From the NCBI RefSeq assembly GCF_009755355.1, contig NZ_WQLB01000018.1:1-64000 (forward strand): a DNA stretch of 64,000 nucleotides, written 5' to 3'. Below the pieces are notes generated by a model that was not told the origin of the DNA, searched no databases, and saw nothing but the letters and a program-made list of their open reading frames with translations. This DNA is from Deinococcus arboris (GTDB lineage: Bacteria > Deinococcota > Deinococci > Deinococcales > Deinococcaceae). This document shows, one piece after another, positions 10,644-19,373 of this stretch (positions within the stretch are counted from its first letter, which is position 1; every line of letters begins with the position of its first letter). The position numbers and the translations under genes were made by a program.

Positions 10644-11931
10644 GGGTGGTCTCCAGAGGTGTCGACAGCGGGGGCACCGTGTTGCCCACTGGCCCCAGGG
10701 TCACGACGGTGGCCTGCGCAGCGGGGTCGTACCCGGCCAGAAAGGTGTTCACCCCGTCCAGGCTCAGGGCCTCCACCGCCGCGCGCAGGTCGGCGGGGGC
10801 GCGGGGGGAACCGAACAGGGCCGTGTCACGGGTCAGGGCGTGGGCGCGGCCACGCAGGCTCTCGGCGCCAAAGACCACGCTGCTGCTCAGGCCCGCGCGG
10901 GCGCGGCCAAACTCAGCGGCCGTCAGGCCCTGTGGCAGCCGCGCCAGCTCTGAGAGCAGAACCTCCAGGGTTTCGGGGGCGCGGTCCGGGGTGCTGCCCG
11001 CATACAGGCTCAGAAAGCCCTGCCCCCCCAGGACCAGCGGCGAGGCGCTGACCGCGTAGGCCAGGCCGCGCTCCTCACGCACCGAGTGAAACAGGCGGCT
11101 GGCGCTGCCACCCGACAGGGCGCCCACAGCCAGTTGCCAGGCCAGCCAGTCAGGGCTGTGCGGCGCCACCCCCGGACACAGCACGCTGAGGTGGGTCTGC
11201 TCGGCGTCCTCGTGCGCTACCTGAAGCTGCCCGCCTGCCTGAAAATCAGCGGGCACTTCGTCGGCCGCGCCGGGGCGCAGGTCACCGAGCACCTCCTGCG
11301 CGAGGGCGTGCGCCTGGGCTGGGTCCAGGTCAGCCACCAGCCCCAGCACCGTTCCGGCCTGGCCGTAGCGCGTCAGGTGAGCCCGCAGGGCCGCTGGACT
11401 TAGCGCTGTCAGGCCGCCGGGCGTGCCACTGACCGGGTGGGCGTAGCCGGCAAACGGCGACCCCAGGGGCCGGGGAAAGGCGGCGGCGCGGGCCTCCAGG
11501 GCCAGCAGGTCGGCCGGGCTGTCCTGCACGCCATCGAGGTCCTGCCGCGCCAGGTCGGTCAGGACCGGCACCTCGCTCTCGGGCAAGTCGGGGCGCATCA
11601 GGACATCGGCGCACAGGGCCAGCGCCGCCCGCAGGTCAGCCTGCAGGCCGCTGACGCTCAGGCGCGTGGCCTCGGGGCCGACCCCGCCGCCCCGCCGGAC
11701 CCCCAGGTCATCAAAGGCGTCTTGCAGGGCGCGGGCGCTGCGGCCGCCGGCGCCCTTGAACAGCCACTCTTCCAGCACACCGCCCGCGCCTTCCTGCCCG
11801 GCCGGGTCGTGGGCGCTGCCCACCGGCAGCCGCAGGTCAAAGGCAAACCCCGGACTGCGGCGGCGCTCGAAAGCGACGCGCAGGCCGCTGGGCAGCGTCC
11901 ACAGGTGGGCGGAGGGAGGAGCAGCAGGCAT
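10636..11931 (-). CDS. M16-family protein, non-catalytic subunit
   Basis: 431 residues with the two-domain M16 fold. Where the zinc motif should be, the sequence reads [11 protein letters not shown], so both histidines are missing. The C-terminal domain keeps [19 protein letters not shown], containing the Arg-Tyr pair that M16 partner subunits use to hold substrate. It is expected to form a dimer with the product of the next gene, which lacks nothing at the zinc site. TAGAAT on the minus strand (11938-11943) ends 6 bases before the ATG, so the transcript is probably leaderless. Confidence 0.88.
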   Translation of the reverse strand: MPAAPPSAHLWTLPSGLRVAFERRRSPGFAFDLRLPVGSAHDPAGQEGAGGVLEEWLFKGAGGRSARALQDAFDDLGVRRGGGVGPEATRLSVSGLQADLRAALALCADVLMRPDLPESEVPVLTDLARQDLDGVQDSPADLLALEARAAAFPRPLGSPFAGYAHPVSGTPGGLTALSPAALRAHLTRYGQAGTVLGLVADLDPAQAHALAQEVLGDLRPGAADEVPADFQAGGQLQVAHEDAEQTHLSVLCPGVAPHSPDWLAWQLAVGALSGGSASRLFHSVREERGLAYAVSASPLVLGGQGFLSLYAGSTPDRAPETLEVLLSELARLPQGLTAAEFGRARAGLSSSVVFGAESLRGRAHALTRDTALFGSPRAPADLRAAVEALSLDGVNTFLAGYDPAAQATVVTLGPVGNTVPPLSTPLETTHV

Positions 11932-12000
11932 CCGGCCATTCTACCCCGCGCCGGCCTTTTTTCGCGCGTCCGGCGGGGGATAGGCGCCGGCGCCCCAGGG

Positions 12001-13590
12001 CTACCCCACCGCCATGCCCACACCCCGCCCCTGGGAGACGGCCAGCGTGACGCGGTTGCGGCCGCCCGTCTTGGCGGCGTACAGCGCGGCGTCGGCCTGG
12101 GCAATCCAGGCGTGCAGGTCCAGGTCCTGCGGGGTCTGGTCCTGTGTGGTCTGGGCCGTCTGCCCGGCGACCAGCCCCAGGCTGAGCGTCACTGGAATAG
12201 GCCGCCCCGCGTCTTCCAGCCGCAAAGCCTCGACGGCTTCCCGCAGCGCCTCGGCCACCTGCTGGGCCTCGGGGGCCGACGTGGCGGGCAGCAGCGCCAC
12301 GAATTCTTCGCCGCCGTAGCGCGCAAACAGGTCCGTGCGGCGCAGCCTGGCCTGACACGTCTGCGCCACCGCCCGCAGCACCTCGTCGCCTGCCGGGTGG
12401 CCGTAGGTGTCATTGATGCCTTTAAAGCGGTCGATGTCCATCATGACCACGGCAAACGGCTGCCCACTTCGCCCGGCCTGCGCGAGCGCCTGCCCAGCCA
12501 GGGTCACGAAATGGCGGCGGTTATGCACGCCGGTCAGGGCGTCACTCTGGGCGAGTTGCCGGAGCTGCTGCTCGGCTTCCCGGCGCGCGGTGACGTCAAA
12601 CAGCACCACGGCCTGCCCGCTCAGCCGCCCCGAAGCCCCCCGGATGGGCGAGCGCTGCACCGTGAAGTAGGCCGGCTGGCCCCGGCTAAGCAGCGTGACC
12701 TCCTCATCGGTGGTCTGGGGGGCGTCCGGCGGAGCCAGGTAGGGCAGGACAGTATGGGACGGCGCGCCCACGCCCGCGTTGCCAGTCAGCCCGAACAGTT
12801 CGCGGGCAAAGGGGTTAAGGTCCACCACGCGGCCACTCAGGTCCAGCACCACGATGCCCGCCCGGATGTTGTGGACCACGAGGTGGTGCGCGATCGGCAC
12901 CAGCCGCAGGGCGCTGTAACGGAACAGCGCCAGGGCAAACAGCACCGCCGAGACCAGGAAGAAGAAAATCACCTCGTCCACACGGGGCAGCAGGTCCAGG
13001 CCAAACAGGTCTTCGGACATGCGCCCGGCCAGCGGCGCAAATCCGCCCAGCGTCAGCAACAGCCCCTGGCGCCGGAACAGCGGCTGGGCCGTCCAGTAAA
13101 AGCGCGTGAACAGCACCACGCTGGTTAGAATCGAGGCGTAGATGGCGGCGGCGTACAGCCAGAAGAAAGGGCCGTGGCCCGCCTGCAATTCCGGTTCGCC
13201 GGGCACCACGCGCAGTTCGGTCCACATCAGGTGATGAACGCTGTCGGTGCAGACCACGGCGAAGGTCAGCGCGGCCCACCCGGCCAGCGTCCATTGCACC
13301 CGCCGCGTCAGCCACGCCTCGCGGCCCGTGGCGTACAGGCAGAACACCAGCCACAGCAGCGGCGTCGGCGCGGCCCCCACATACTTGGCCACCAGCCAGG
13401 CGTGTTTGCCGGCCAGGGTAGGACTGCACAGTTCCAGGGCGTAGCACAGCGTCCAGATCGACAGGCCCAGCATCAGCCAGACAAAGGTGCGGGCCGCTGG
13501 ACTGGGGCGACCCACCGCCACCAGGGCCAGCGCACTGGTCAGGCCCAACGAGACCAGAAAGGGCACAACGTATGGGGTGTATTCCAGCAT
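12001..13590 (-). CDS. 7TM-PAS-GGDEF diguanylate cyclase
   Basis: 529 residues. The N-terminal 220 residues form about seven hydrophobic segments typical of the histidine-kinase-type 7TM sensor module. A PAS-like domain follows (about 230-345), then the linker RREAEQQLRQLAQSDALTG and a GGDEF domain with the active form RYGGEEFVALL. DIDRFKGINDTYGH is the usual GTP/metal-binding segment. The protein should make cyclic di-GMP at the membrane in response to an unknown signal. AGGAGACCTAC precedes the ATG at 13590. It stands alone and is divergent from the M23 gene. Confidence 0.9.
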   Translation of the reverse strand: MLEYTPYVVPFLVSLGLTSALALVAVGRPSPAARTFVWLMLGLSIWTLCYALELCSPTLAGKHAWLVAKYVGAAPTPLLWLVFCLYATGREAWLTRRVQWTLAGWAALTFAVVCTDSVHHLMWTELRVVPGEPELQAGHGPFFWLYAAAIYASILTSVVLFTRFYWTAQPLFRRQGLLLTLGGFAPLAGRMSEDLFGLDLLPRVDEVIFFFLVSAVLFALALFRYSALRLVPIAHHLVVHNIRAGIVVLDLSGRVVDLNPFARELFGLTGNAGVGAPSHTVLPYLAPPDAPQTTDEEVTLLSRGQPAYFTVQRSPIRGASGRLSGQAVVLFDVTARREAEQQLRQLAQSDALTGVHNRRHFVTLAGQALAQAGRSGQPFAVVMMDIDRFKGINDTYGHPAGDEVLRAVAQTCQARLRRTDLFARYGGEEFVALLPATSAPEAQQVAEALREAVEALRLEDAGRPIPVTLSLGLVAGQTAQTTQDQTPQDLDLHAWIAQADAALYAAKTGGRNRVTLAVSQGRGVGMAVG

Positions 13591-13660
13591 GTAGGTCTCC
13601 TCGGCGCCGGCCAGGCAGGCGCCAGTAGGCCTGCCTTTAGTTTCTCTTTAAGTTTAAGCT

Positions 13661-13840
13661 CATACGGACTCCGATTGAATCGAGCGGAATGCCGGGTGGA
13701 ATCCGAGCGAACTTGGAAAGCGGCGCCGCAGACTTGAAAAGCGCCGCAGGCGAGCGAGCAGGAACAGATGCGGATTTCGCGCTCTGGAAGCGCAGATGGT
13801 GCCTGTCTTTACCGTGCTGCAATTCAGCGGAATCCGTATC
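13661..13840 (+). repeat. MITE-like element, copy A
   Basis: About 180 bases. It begins CATACGGACTCCGATTGAAT and ends ATTCAGCGGAATCCGTATCA, so the two ends form imperfect terminal inverted repeats of about 20 bases. Its reverse complement matches the element at 36236-36410 over nearly the whole length. It carries no open frame of note. It lies between the 7TM-GGDEF gene and the M23 peptidase gene, about 66 bases before the latter's start. Confidence 0.85.
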
Positions 13841-13906
13841 ATCTGCCCTGAAGGCGGCACCCACTCTGCAACTTTTGCCGGTTTTGGCCTGAGGCCGGGA
13901 CGCGGC

Positions 13907-14434
13907 ATGCTCAGCCGAATGCGACGGGTCATCGGAGTGGTACTAACACTGGCCGTGCTGGGCGGCGCGCTGTTTCTCCTGTGGCCGCTGCTTGAGCAGG
14001 CGCGGCGGATATCCGCCCTCCTGTCCGCCCCCGCGCCGGTGGCGGGCAGTCTGCCCAATCCGCTGCCGGGCCAGCGCTTCGTGGACACCTGGGGCGCGGC
14101 GCGCAGCGAGGGCCGGCGGCATGAAGGCGTGGACATCTTTGCGCCGCACGGCACCCCTATCCGCTCGGTCACGCGCGGCCTGGTGCTGAATGTGGGCGCG
14201 AACAATCTCGGTGGCCGCACCGTCATGGTGCTGGGGCCCGCCGGACAGCGGCACTATTACGCGCACCTAGAGCGGTACCCCAACCTGAAACGCGGCGACT
14301 GGGTGCAGGCGGGCGACGTGGTGGGCTATGTGGGCGACAGCGGCAACGCGCGCGGTACCCCGCCCCATCTGCATTACGGCATCTACACGGGGCAAGGGGC
14401 CATCAATCCGTTCGGGCTACTCCGGCAGCAATAA
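13907..14434 (+). CDS. M23-family metallopeptidase, membrane anchored
   Basis: 175 residues. One N-terminal hydrophobic segment (about 8-30) anchors or exports the protein. The LytM/M23 zinc site is complete: H72 and D76 in [15 protein letters not shown]120 in YYAHL, and H154-x-H156 in PPHLHYGIY. Such enzymes cut peptide cross-bridges in peptidoglycan, here probably in the cell-wall space. The ATG at 13907 gives a normal signal-anchor. A second ATG (M5) is possible. A longer frame from 13796 would start inside the repeat element. Confidence 0.88.
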   Translation: MLSRMRRVIGVVLTLAVLGGALFLLWPLLEQARRISALLSAPAPVAGSLPNPLPGQRFVDTWGAARSEGRRHEGVDIFAPHGTPIRSVTRGLVLNVGANNLGGRTVMVLGPAGQRHYYAHLERYPNLKRGDWVQAGDVVGYVGDSGNARGTPPHLHYGIYTGQGAINPFGLLRQQ

Positions 14435-14754
14435 CGCACGGCGCAAGTGTTAAGCGCTTAAGAAGCCTTAAGCCAGAGGTCACGGCGGGCTCATAGAGAA
14501 TTTTATCCGTTCAGCACGACGTTTGAGGCCATTAACGCTTCGTTAACGTGAGGTTTTATACAGTGATGTCACAGGAAAAGGAAGGCAGAAGCGAGGGAGC
14601 GCCGAAGCCATCTGGAGCCTGAAGCCGGAAGCCTTACCGCTGAGATCGGGTGCGAGTCGCCGGCAGGCCGCACGACGGAAGGGGGTCGCCGCATGACCCT
14701 GCAATTCAGTCATCACTGGGCCACACCGTAGGCCCCATCCCTGGAGGGAAGATC
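14435..14754 (+). promoter_or_regulatory. Promoter and long leader of the pilus operon
   Basis: No gene. Features seen: a perfect palindrome TTAAGCGCTTAA (14450-14461); an inverted repeat TTAACG-ctt-CGTTAA (14532-14546); and a likely -10 box TATACA at 14557-14562. This leaves a leader of about 185 bases before the pilin ATG. The leader repeats GAAGCC several times and looks able to fold, but it matches no riboswitch class I can name. GGAGGG lies 7 bases before the start codon at 14755. Confidence 0.5.
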
Positions 14755-15279
14755 ATGAGGAACATTGCACTGCTGGCCCTGACCGCTGTTCTCGGCACCG
14801 CTTCGGCCGTGACCACCAACACCCAGACCACCCCCCTGAAGCTGAAAGTCGACAACGTCTGCGTCACGGCGTACAGCGGCTTTGACGGCGCTTCGCGCAA
14901 CTACACCTGGGGCACCCTCGACCTGGGCAAGATCAACGCTGTGTCCAGCGTGACCTCGTCCGCTCAGGTGCTGGCCGTGGACTGCAACTACAAGACGGCC
15001 CTGACCGTCATTCAGCCCACCTCCATCACCCTGACCAACGAAAATGGTGACACCTTCAGCATCAACAACGATGTCTGGAGCCTGAGCAACCCCCTGTCGG
15101 TGCAGTTCCGCGAAGCCGGCAGCTACACCCCCAACTGGGGCTACGGCCCTTACCAGTACTACGCCTGGAGCGCTGACTTCAAACTGGGCGGCCCTGGCAC
15201 CGGCTACGGCAGCGCCTGGTCCATCCCCGGCGGCAGCTACACCGGCAACCTGGAAGTGAAGTTCGAGTACAACGAGTAA
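14755..15279 (+). CDS. Secreted pilus subunit-like protein (probable major pilin)
   Basis: 174 residues with a clear signal peptide (cut after TASA, about residue 18). The mature part is strand-rich, with two cysteines (in DNVCVTAY and AVDCNYK) placed as in the spore-coat-U/archaic chaperone-usher pilins. It ends GNLEVKFEYNE, resembling a donor or terminal strand. It starts a four-gene set with a second subunit, a chaperone and an usher. A strong hairpin directly after this gene would favour high expression of this subunit over the assembly proteins. The family link is inferred mostly from context. Confidence 0.72.
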   Translation: MRNIALLALTAVLGTASAVTTNTQTTPLKLKVDNVCVTAYSGFDGASRNYTWGTLDLGKINAVSSVTSSAQVLAVDCNYKTALTVIQPTSITLTNENGDTFSINNDVWSLSNPLSVQFREAGSYTPNWGYGPYQYYAWSADFKLGGPGTGYGSAWSIPGGSYTGNLEVKFEYNE

Positions 15280-15293
15280 TCCCACCCTATCCT

Positions 15294-15330
15294 GACGCAC
15301 AACCTGGCCTACGCTGCCAGGTTGTGCGTC
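15294..15330 (+). terminator. Perfect 15-bp intercistronic hairpin (attenuator)
   Basis: GACGCACAACCTGGC (15294-15308) pairs without mismatch with GCCAGGTTGTGCGTC (15316-15330), with a 7-base loop and then TTCTC. It lies between the first pilin gene and the rest of the operon, so partial termination or 3'-end protection is expected. Confidence 0.85.
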
Positions 15331-15346
15331 TTCTCAAGGAGCCCCT

Positions 15347-15778
15347 ATGCGTATTCGCCCCCTGCTTCTCCTGCTGCTCTGGACGGCGGCCAGCGCCAGC
15401 CCCAGCAGCCCGGCCGCCAGTTGCCAGATTGTTCAGCTGACGGCCAATCTGGCGCCCTACCGCGCCCCGACGGGCGCGCGCGGCACGGTTCACTTCCGGG
15501 TGAATTGTCCGGCTGCTGGCCGCTACGTGGTGGCACTGAGTACCCCAGACGGTCCTCTGAGTGGCCCCGTGGCCACCCTGCGGCTGCGGGGGCACTGGGG
15601 CGAAGCGCAGGCGCACCTGACCCTTCCTCTGGACCTGACCGTCTCGGGGTCGCGGACCTTTGATCTGAATGTGCAGGTCGCCCCTGGGCAGTGGCGACTG
15701 GCAGGGGGCGACTACGAACTGCCCTTTACGGTCAGCACCACCCGACTGGACGCTGCCCCCGCAGGAGAAACACCATGA
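15347..15778 (+). CDS. Second pilus subunit (spore-coat-U-like)
   Basis: 143 residues, with a signal peptide ending near ASASPSS. The segment GARGTVHFRVNCPAAGRYVVALS, with two cysteines, fits the spore-coat-U-type subunit fold used in archaic chaperone-usher pili. This protein may be a minor or tip subunit because it follows the attenuator hairpin. AAGGAG lies 6 bases before the ATG. Its stop overlaps the chaperone start (ATGA), indicating coupled translation. Confidence 0.72.
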   Translation: MRIRPLLLLLLWTAASASPSSPAASCQIVQLTANLAPYRAPTGARGTVHFRVNCPAAGRYVVALSTPDGPLSGPVATLRLRGHWGEAQAHLTLPLDLTVSGSRTFDLNVQVAPGQWRLAGGDYELPFTVSTTRLDAAPAGETP

Positions 15779-16476
15779 AGCGCTTGACCCTTGCCGCACT
15801 GGTCCTTTTGGGCACTGCCACGGCGCAGAACTTCAGCCTCAGCCCCACGGCGTTCAACCTGGACCCAGCCCGTACCAACACCTCGCAGGTGCGCCTGCAA
15901 AACCCAGGCAAAGTGACACTGAAGTTTCAGGTCGAGGTGCGCAAGTGGACCACCGAAAATGGCCAGCATGCCTACTCCTCCACGCGGGACGTGGTGGTCA
16001 ATCCGGCGACGTTCACTCTGGGGCCAGGAGAGTCTCAGGTCATTCGCCTGGGCCTGCTGAAAAAGGCAGGGGCCGACGAACTGACCTACCGGGTCTTCGT
16101 GAAGCAGGTGCCGGCCGAAGGCACAGCGACCCAGCAGGTCAGTAGCGGCGCAGCCAACATGAATCTGGCACAGCTGGTTCAGCTGTCGCTCCCGGTGTAT
16201 GTCACGCCCGCAAACAGCGCCCCCAAAATTAGCTTCCGCGCACGCAAAGATGGCAGCACCCTAACACTAGACGTCATAAACAGCGGCAATCAACATCAGA
16301 CGTTCCGGGCCCTGTCGGTGGTGACTGGCGGCCAGGAAATCAAATTGGGCAGCACCGCCGTCCTGGGCCGCACCACCCTGAGCCTGCCTTTAAAAGGTGT
16401 CGTCAGCGGGCCTCTAGAACTGCGTTACACCGACACCAACGACAAGGAATGGAGTGAAACGCTTTCGATTCCCTGA
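15775..16476 (+). CDS. Periplasmic pilus chaperone (PapD-like)
   Basis: 233 residues with a signal peptide ending TATA. Two immunoglobulin-like domains are visible. The first contains FSLSPTAFNLDPARTNTSQVRLQNPG and FTLGPGESQVIRLG, the typical chaperone strands. The second starts near APKISFRARKD. Such chaperones complete the fold of pilin subunits by donor-strand complementation and carry them to the usher. The ATG at 15775 follows GCAGGAG and overlaps the previous stop. The usher gene begins inside its last 23 bases. Confidence 0.88.
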   Translation: MKRLTLAALVLLGTATAQNFSLSPTAFNLDPARTNTSQVRLQNPGKVTLKFQVEVRKWTTENGQHAYSSTRDVVVNPATFTLGPGESQVIRLGLLKKAGADELTYRVFVKQVPAEGTATQQVSSGAANMNLAQLVQLSLPVYVTPANSAPKISFRARKDGSTLTLDVINSGNQHQTFRALSVVTGGQEIKLGSTAVLGRTTLSLPLKGVVSGPLELRYTDTNDKEWSETLSIP

Positions 16477-18706
16477 GGGATGGCGCGCTTCTTGGCTGCT
16501 GACTGCGGCGCTCTCGGCTCAAGCCGGCGCCCAGACCACTGACCAGGCCGCCAGTTCCCCCTGTGCTACACCGCCGATCTTCGTGGACACCATTGTCAAC
16601 GGCGAGGCACGTGGCGGCGCGCTCATTCTGGTCCGGCCCACTGACCTGTGGGTGACGCCATCCATTCTGAGTGAGTCAGAAGCGGGCTACATCGCCGAGC
16701 AGGTGACCTGCGATGACGGCCCCTTCGTGCGTCTCGATCCCCGCCTGGAGAGTCGGTACAACGCCGCCGAACTGACCCTGGATATCCGGGCCCGTCTGGA
16801 CCTCCTGCCGGGCAACACCCTGGATCTGGGGACACAGGCCGGCGTGGCCGGCGCGACGGACCCCACGCTGCCTCTGGTCACCTTGAGTGCCCGTGGCGGC
16901 GTGAACCGCTTTCCCGCGCCGGCCGGGCTTACGGGCGTGCCGGCCACCATCAGTCATAACGCGGCGGTGCGCGCTGGTGTGCAGGTGGGGCAGGTGCAGG
17001 CCAGCGCGGCGGTCAGCGAGGTGGGCGCGGTGACAGACGGCCAGACCCAGTCGCAGTGGCAGGGCGAGGTCCAGGCCACCTATGACTTCAGCGAGCACCT
17101 CTCGGCGGGCCTGCAAGCCTACGCCCACCTGAACGGAGGTGAGACGACCCTGGACCCGCAGCGCATCAGCGGCCTGCGGGTGACGGTGGGTGACACGCGC
17201 GCCTACCGCCTGCCCGAAGTTGTGCTGGCCCTGCCCCTGGATGCCGATGTGGATCTGGTCATTAACGGCGAAGCCCTGCCAAGACTGCGGGCCCGCGCAG
17301 GCAACCTGTCGCTGCGCAACATTCCCGTGAGCGCCCCCGAAGGCGTCCTGGAATTCACGGTCCGCGACGGCACCGGCCTGCGCACCGAGCTCCGGCGTTA
17401 CACAGCCGCCGAGGTGGTCGTCACGGCCCGCGCCCTGGCGGCGCAGGCTGAAGCTGGGCTACTGGGCACCCAGCCCGCCGCACGTGCCACTGCGGTCTAC
17501 GGGCTATCTGACCGCTGGAGCCTCTCAGGGCAAGCCACGGTGACCCGTGAAAATTGGACGGCGAAGGTGGCCACCCGGTACGTTCAGCCGCAGCTCAATG
17601 CGGGGTTAGGCGCTGAATACGACGCCAGCCAGCCGGACCAGGCCGCCCTGAACGCTGACGCCACCTATGTTCGTGACGCCTGGCGGGTCACCGGAACTGT
17701 GCGGGCCCTGCCCCTGAACCTCAGGGCCAGTGCGCTGGGGGCTCAGGTGACCTGGACACAACCCCGCTACAGCGTTTCGGGGCGGCTGCAAGCGGTGCCG
17801 GGCAATGCCCAGTATCTGGCGGGCCTGACTGTGAATAACCGGATCAACGACCAGTGGGCGGCGGCACTGGACGGCAGCGTCACCTCGTCCAGCGGCCAGG
17901 TGGGGTGGAAAGTTGGACTCGGCGTGACCTGGAACCCGATCTCGACCGTCAATGTCATCACAGCGGCCGAATCACAGGGCGGCTCTCAGAGCACAGGCCT
18001 GAGCGGTGTGCGAACCCAGGTGCGCTATCAGCCGACGCCCGAGCACACGATCAGTGCAGCGGCGCAGCTGACCACCGCTCAAGAGCGCTTTGCCCGGCTG
18101 GGCTACGACTACGATGGCCAGGTGCGGCTGTCGGCCAACGTTTCCACCGCTGGCGAGTGGGGCGTGTCCGGCGACGCCGGCGTCGCCTGGGTCGGAGGCC
18201 GCGTGTACATCACGCCAGACGAGCCAGGGCCTGGGGTTTTGGTGCGCGTAGGGTCGCCGGGTGTGCCGCTTCTGGTCAACAACACGCGCGTGGTGACCGA
18301 TGCGCGCGGCGAGGCGCTGGTGCTCCTGGGGGCCGGCCTGCGTTCTGTCAGTGTCACGCCCGATTTTGAGGCCCTGCCCGTCACGGTCAGCGTGCGTGAG
18401 GAACGCCGTGAGTTGACCCTGGCCGCGCACGGCGTGACTGTGCTGGACTGGAGCAAGAACTTCGAGCGCTTCGCCTGGGTGCGCCTCCTCCATCCCGACG
18501 GCACGCCGCTGAAATACGCCCAGCTGACCCTGACCGGCGGCCCCACCACAGACGACGATGGCTGGGCGCTGGTGCCTGCCTTCAGCGCGCCGCTGACCGT
18601 GCAGGTCACCGAAGAAGAGGCGAGCCGCCCCCCCTGTCAAGCCGTCCTGACCCCCGGCGCCGAGACCGCCACCTGCGCGCCCCTTACCCCCCCAGCCGCG
18701 CCCTGA
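16454..18706 (+). CDS. Outer-membrane pilus usher (FimD/CsuD-like)
   Basis: 750 residues, GTG start at 16454 within the chaperone gene, with AAGGA 5 bases upstream. A signal peptide (AGA) is followed by an N-terminal domain (FVDTIVNGEARGG, LDPRLESRYNAAELTLDI). Next comes a long beta-barrel region with repeated strands (such as RLSANVSTAGEWGVSGDAG), and then small C-terminal domains. Ushers form the pore through which pilus fibres leave. The protein is slightly shorter than Gram-negative ushers. Together with the chaperone and two subunits it completes an archaic-type chaperone-usher pilus operon. The gene overlaps the convergent acetyltransferase gene by 23 bases. Confidence 0.88.
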   Translation: MKRFRFPEGWRASWLLTAALSAQAGAQTTDQAASSPCATPPIFVDTIVNGEARGGALILVRPTDLWVTPSILSESEAGYIAEQVTCDDGPFVRLDPRLESRYNAAELTLDIRARLDLLPGNTLDLGTQAGVAGATDPTLPLVTLSARGGVNRFPAPAGLTGVPATISHNAAVRAGVQVGQVQASAAVSEVGAVTDGQTQSQWQGEVQATYDFSEHLSAGLQAYAHLNGGETTLDPQRISGLRVTVGDTRAYRLPEVVLALPLDADVDLVINGEALPRLRARAGNLSLRNIPVSAPEGVLEFTVRDGTGLRTELRRYTAAEVVVTARALAAQAEAGLLGTQPAARATAVYGLSDRWSLSGQATVTRENWTAKVATRYVQPQLNAGLGAEYDASQPDQAALNADATYVRDAWRVTGTVRALPLNLRASALGAQVTWTQPRYSVSGRLQAVPGNAQYLAGLTVNNRINDQWAAALDGSVTSSSGQVGWKVGLGVTWNPISTVNVITAAESQGGSQSTGLSGVRTQVRYQPTPEHTISAAAQLTTAQERFARLGYDYDGQVRLSANVSTAGEWGVSGDAGVAWVGGRVYITPDEPGPGVLVRVGSPGVPLLVNNTRVVTDARGEALVLLGAGLRSVSVTPDFEALPVTVSVREERRELTLAAHGVTVLDWSKNFERFAWVRLLHPDGTPLKYAQLTLTGGPTTDDDGWALVPAFSAPLTVQVTEEEASRPPCQAVLTPGAETATCAPLTPPAAP

Positions 18707-19229
18707 CCGCTGGCCACTCGGCCGCCACGATGGAATACAGGACCGTGTCGCGCTGGCTGCCGTCCAGGCGCGGCATGTGCTGGCGCAGCACCCCCTCGCG
18801 CACCGCCCCCAGGCCCTCGATGGCCCGCTGAGACCGGAGATTCAGGAGGTCGGTTTTGATTTCCACGCGCAACGCGCCCAGGGTCTCGAAGGCGTGGCCC
18901 AGCAAGAGCCGCTTGAAGGTGCGGTTGGCGGGCGTACACATGTGGGCCGGCGCCAGCCAGGTGCTGCCGATTTCCAGGCGGCGGTGGGCCAGGCGCATCT
19001 CCATATACCGGGTCGCTCCTGCGTAAGCCCCGCCGACGAGCGCCACAAACGGCTGCTGGTCCTCGGCGTTCAGGGCATTCAGGTAGTAGCGCTCCAGCGT
19101 GGGCGGCGTGATCATCTGCGCGTACTCGGCCGCGTTGGCCTGGGCCAGCAGCATCAGCGGCGCTTGATCGCTCTCTTGTAAGGGGCGCAGGGTATAGGGC
19201 CCGCTGCTGAACGTGAGGTCGTGCCGCAT
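18684..19229 (-). CDS. GNAT N-acetyltransferase (RimJ/RimL type)
   Basis: 181 residues. YTLRPLQESDQAPLM at the N-terminus, RYMEMRLAHRRLEIGSTWLAP in the middle, and LRVEIKTDLLNLRSQRAIEGLGAVREG at the C-terminus are classic for the RimJ/RimL branch, which transfers acetyl groups from acetyl-CoA to N-terminal amines or small molecules. The substrate cannot be read. TACAGT on the minus strand (19236-19241) ends 6 bases before the ATG, suggesting a leaderless mRNA. It is convergent with the usher gene. Confidence 0.88.
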   Translation of the reverse strand: MRHDLTFSSGPYTLRPLQESDQAPLMLLAQANAAEYAQMITPPTLERYYLNALNAEDQQPFVALVGGAYAGATRYMEMRLAHRRLEIGSTWLAPAHMCTPANRTFKRLLLGHAFETLGALRVEIKTDLLNLRSQRAIEGLGAVREGVLRQHMPRLDGSQRDTVLYSIVAAEWPAVRARLGG

Positions 19230-19373
19230 AGGCCGACTGTAGCCCTTCCAGCAGAGCCTATCGCCGCCCTATTCCTTCTCCTCTGTGGTGGGCCGAGCAG
19301 ACTTCCGCGAACAGCGGCTTTCTTGGATTGGATGGTGCGACTAGCCCCCCAGCCCTGTACATGAAGACCACTG

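Noticed and set aside
14450..14461. TTAAGCGCTTAA as another operator of the LacI-family protein
   Set aside because: It shares AGCGCT with the operators at 24682 and 25892 but the flanks differ, and it lies 10 kb away near a pilus operon. Not enough to assign.
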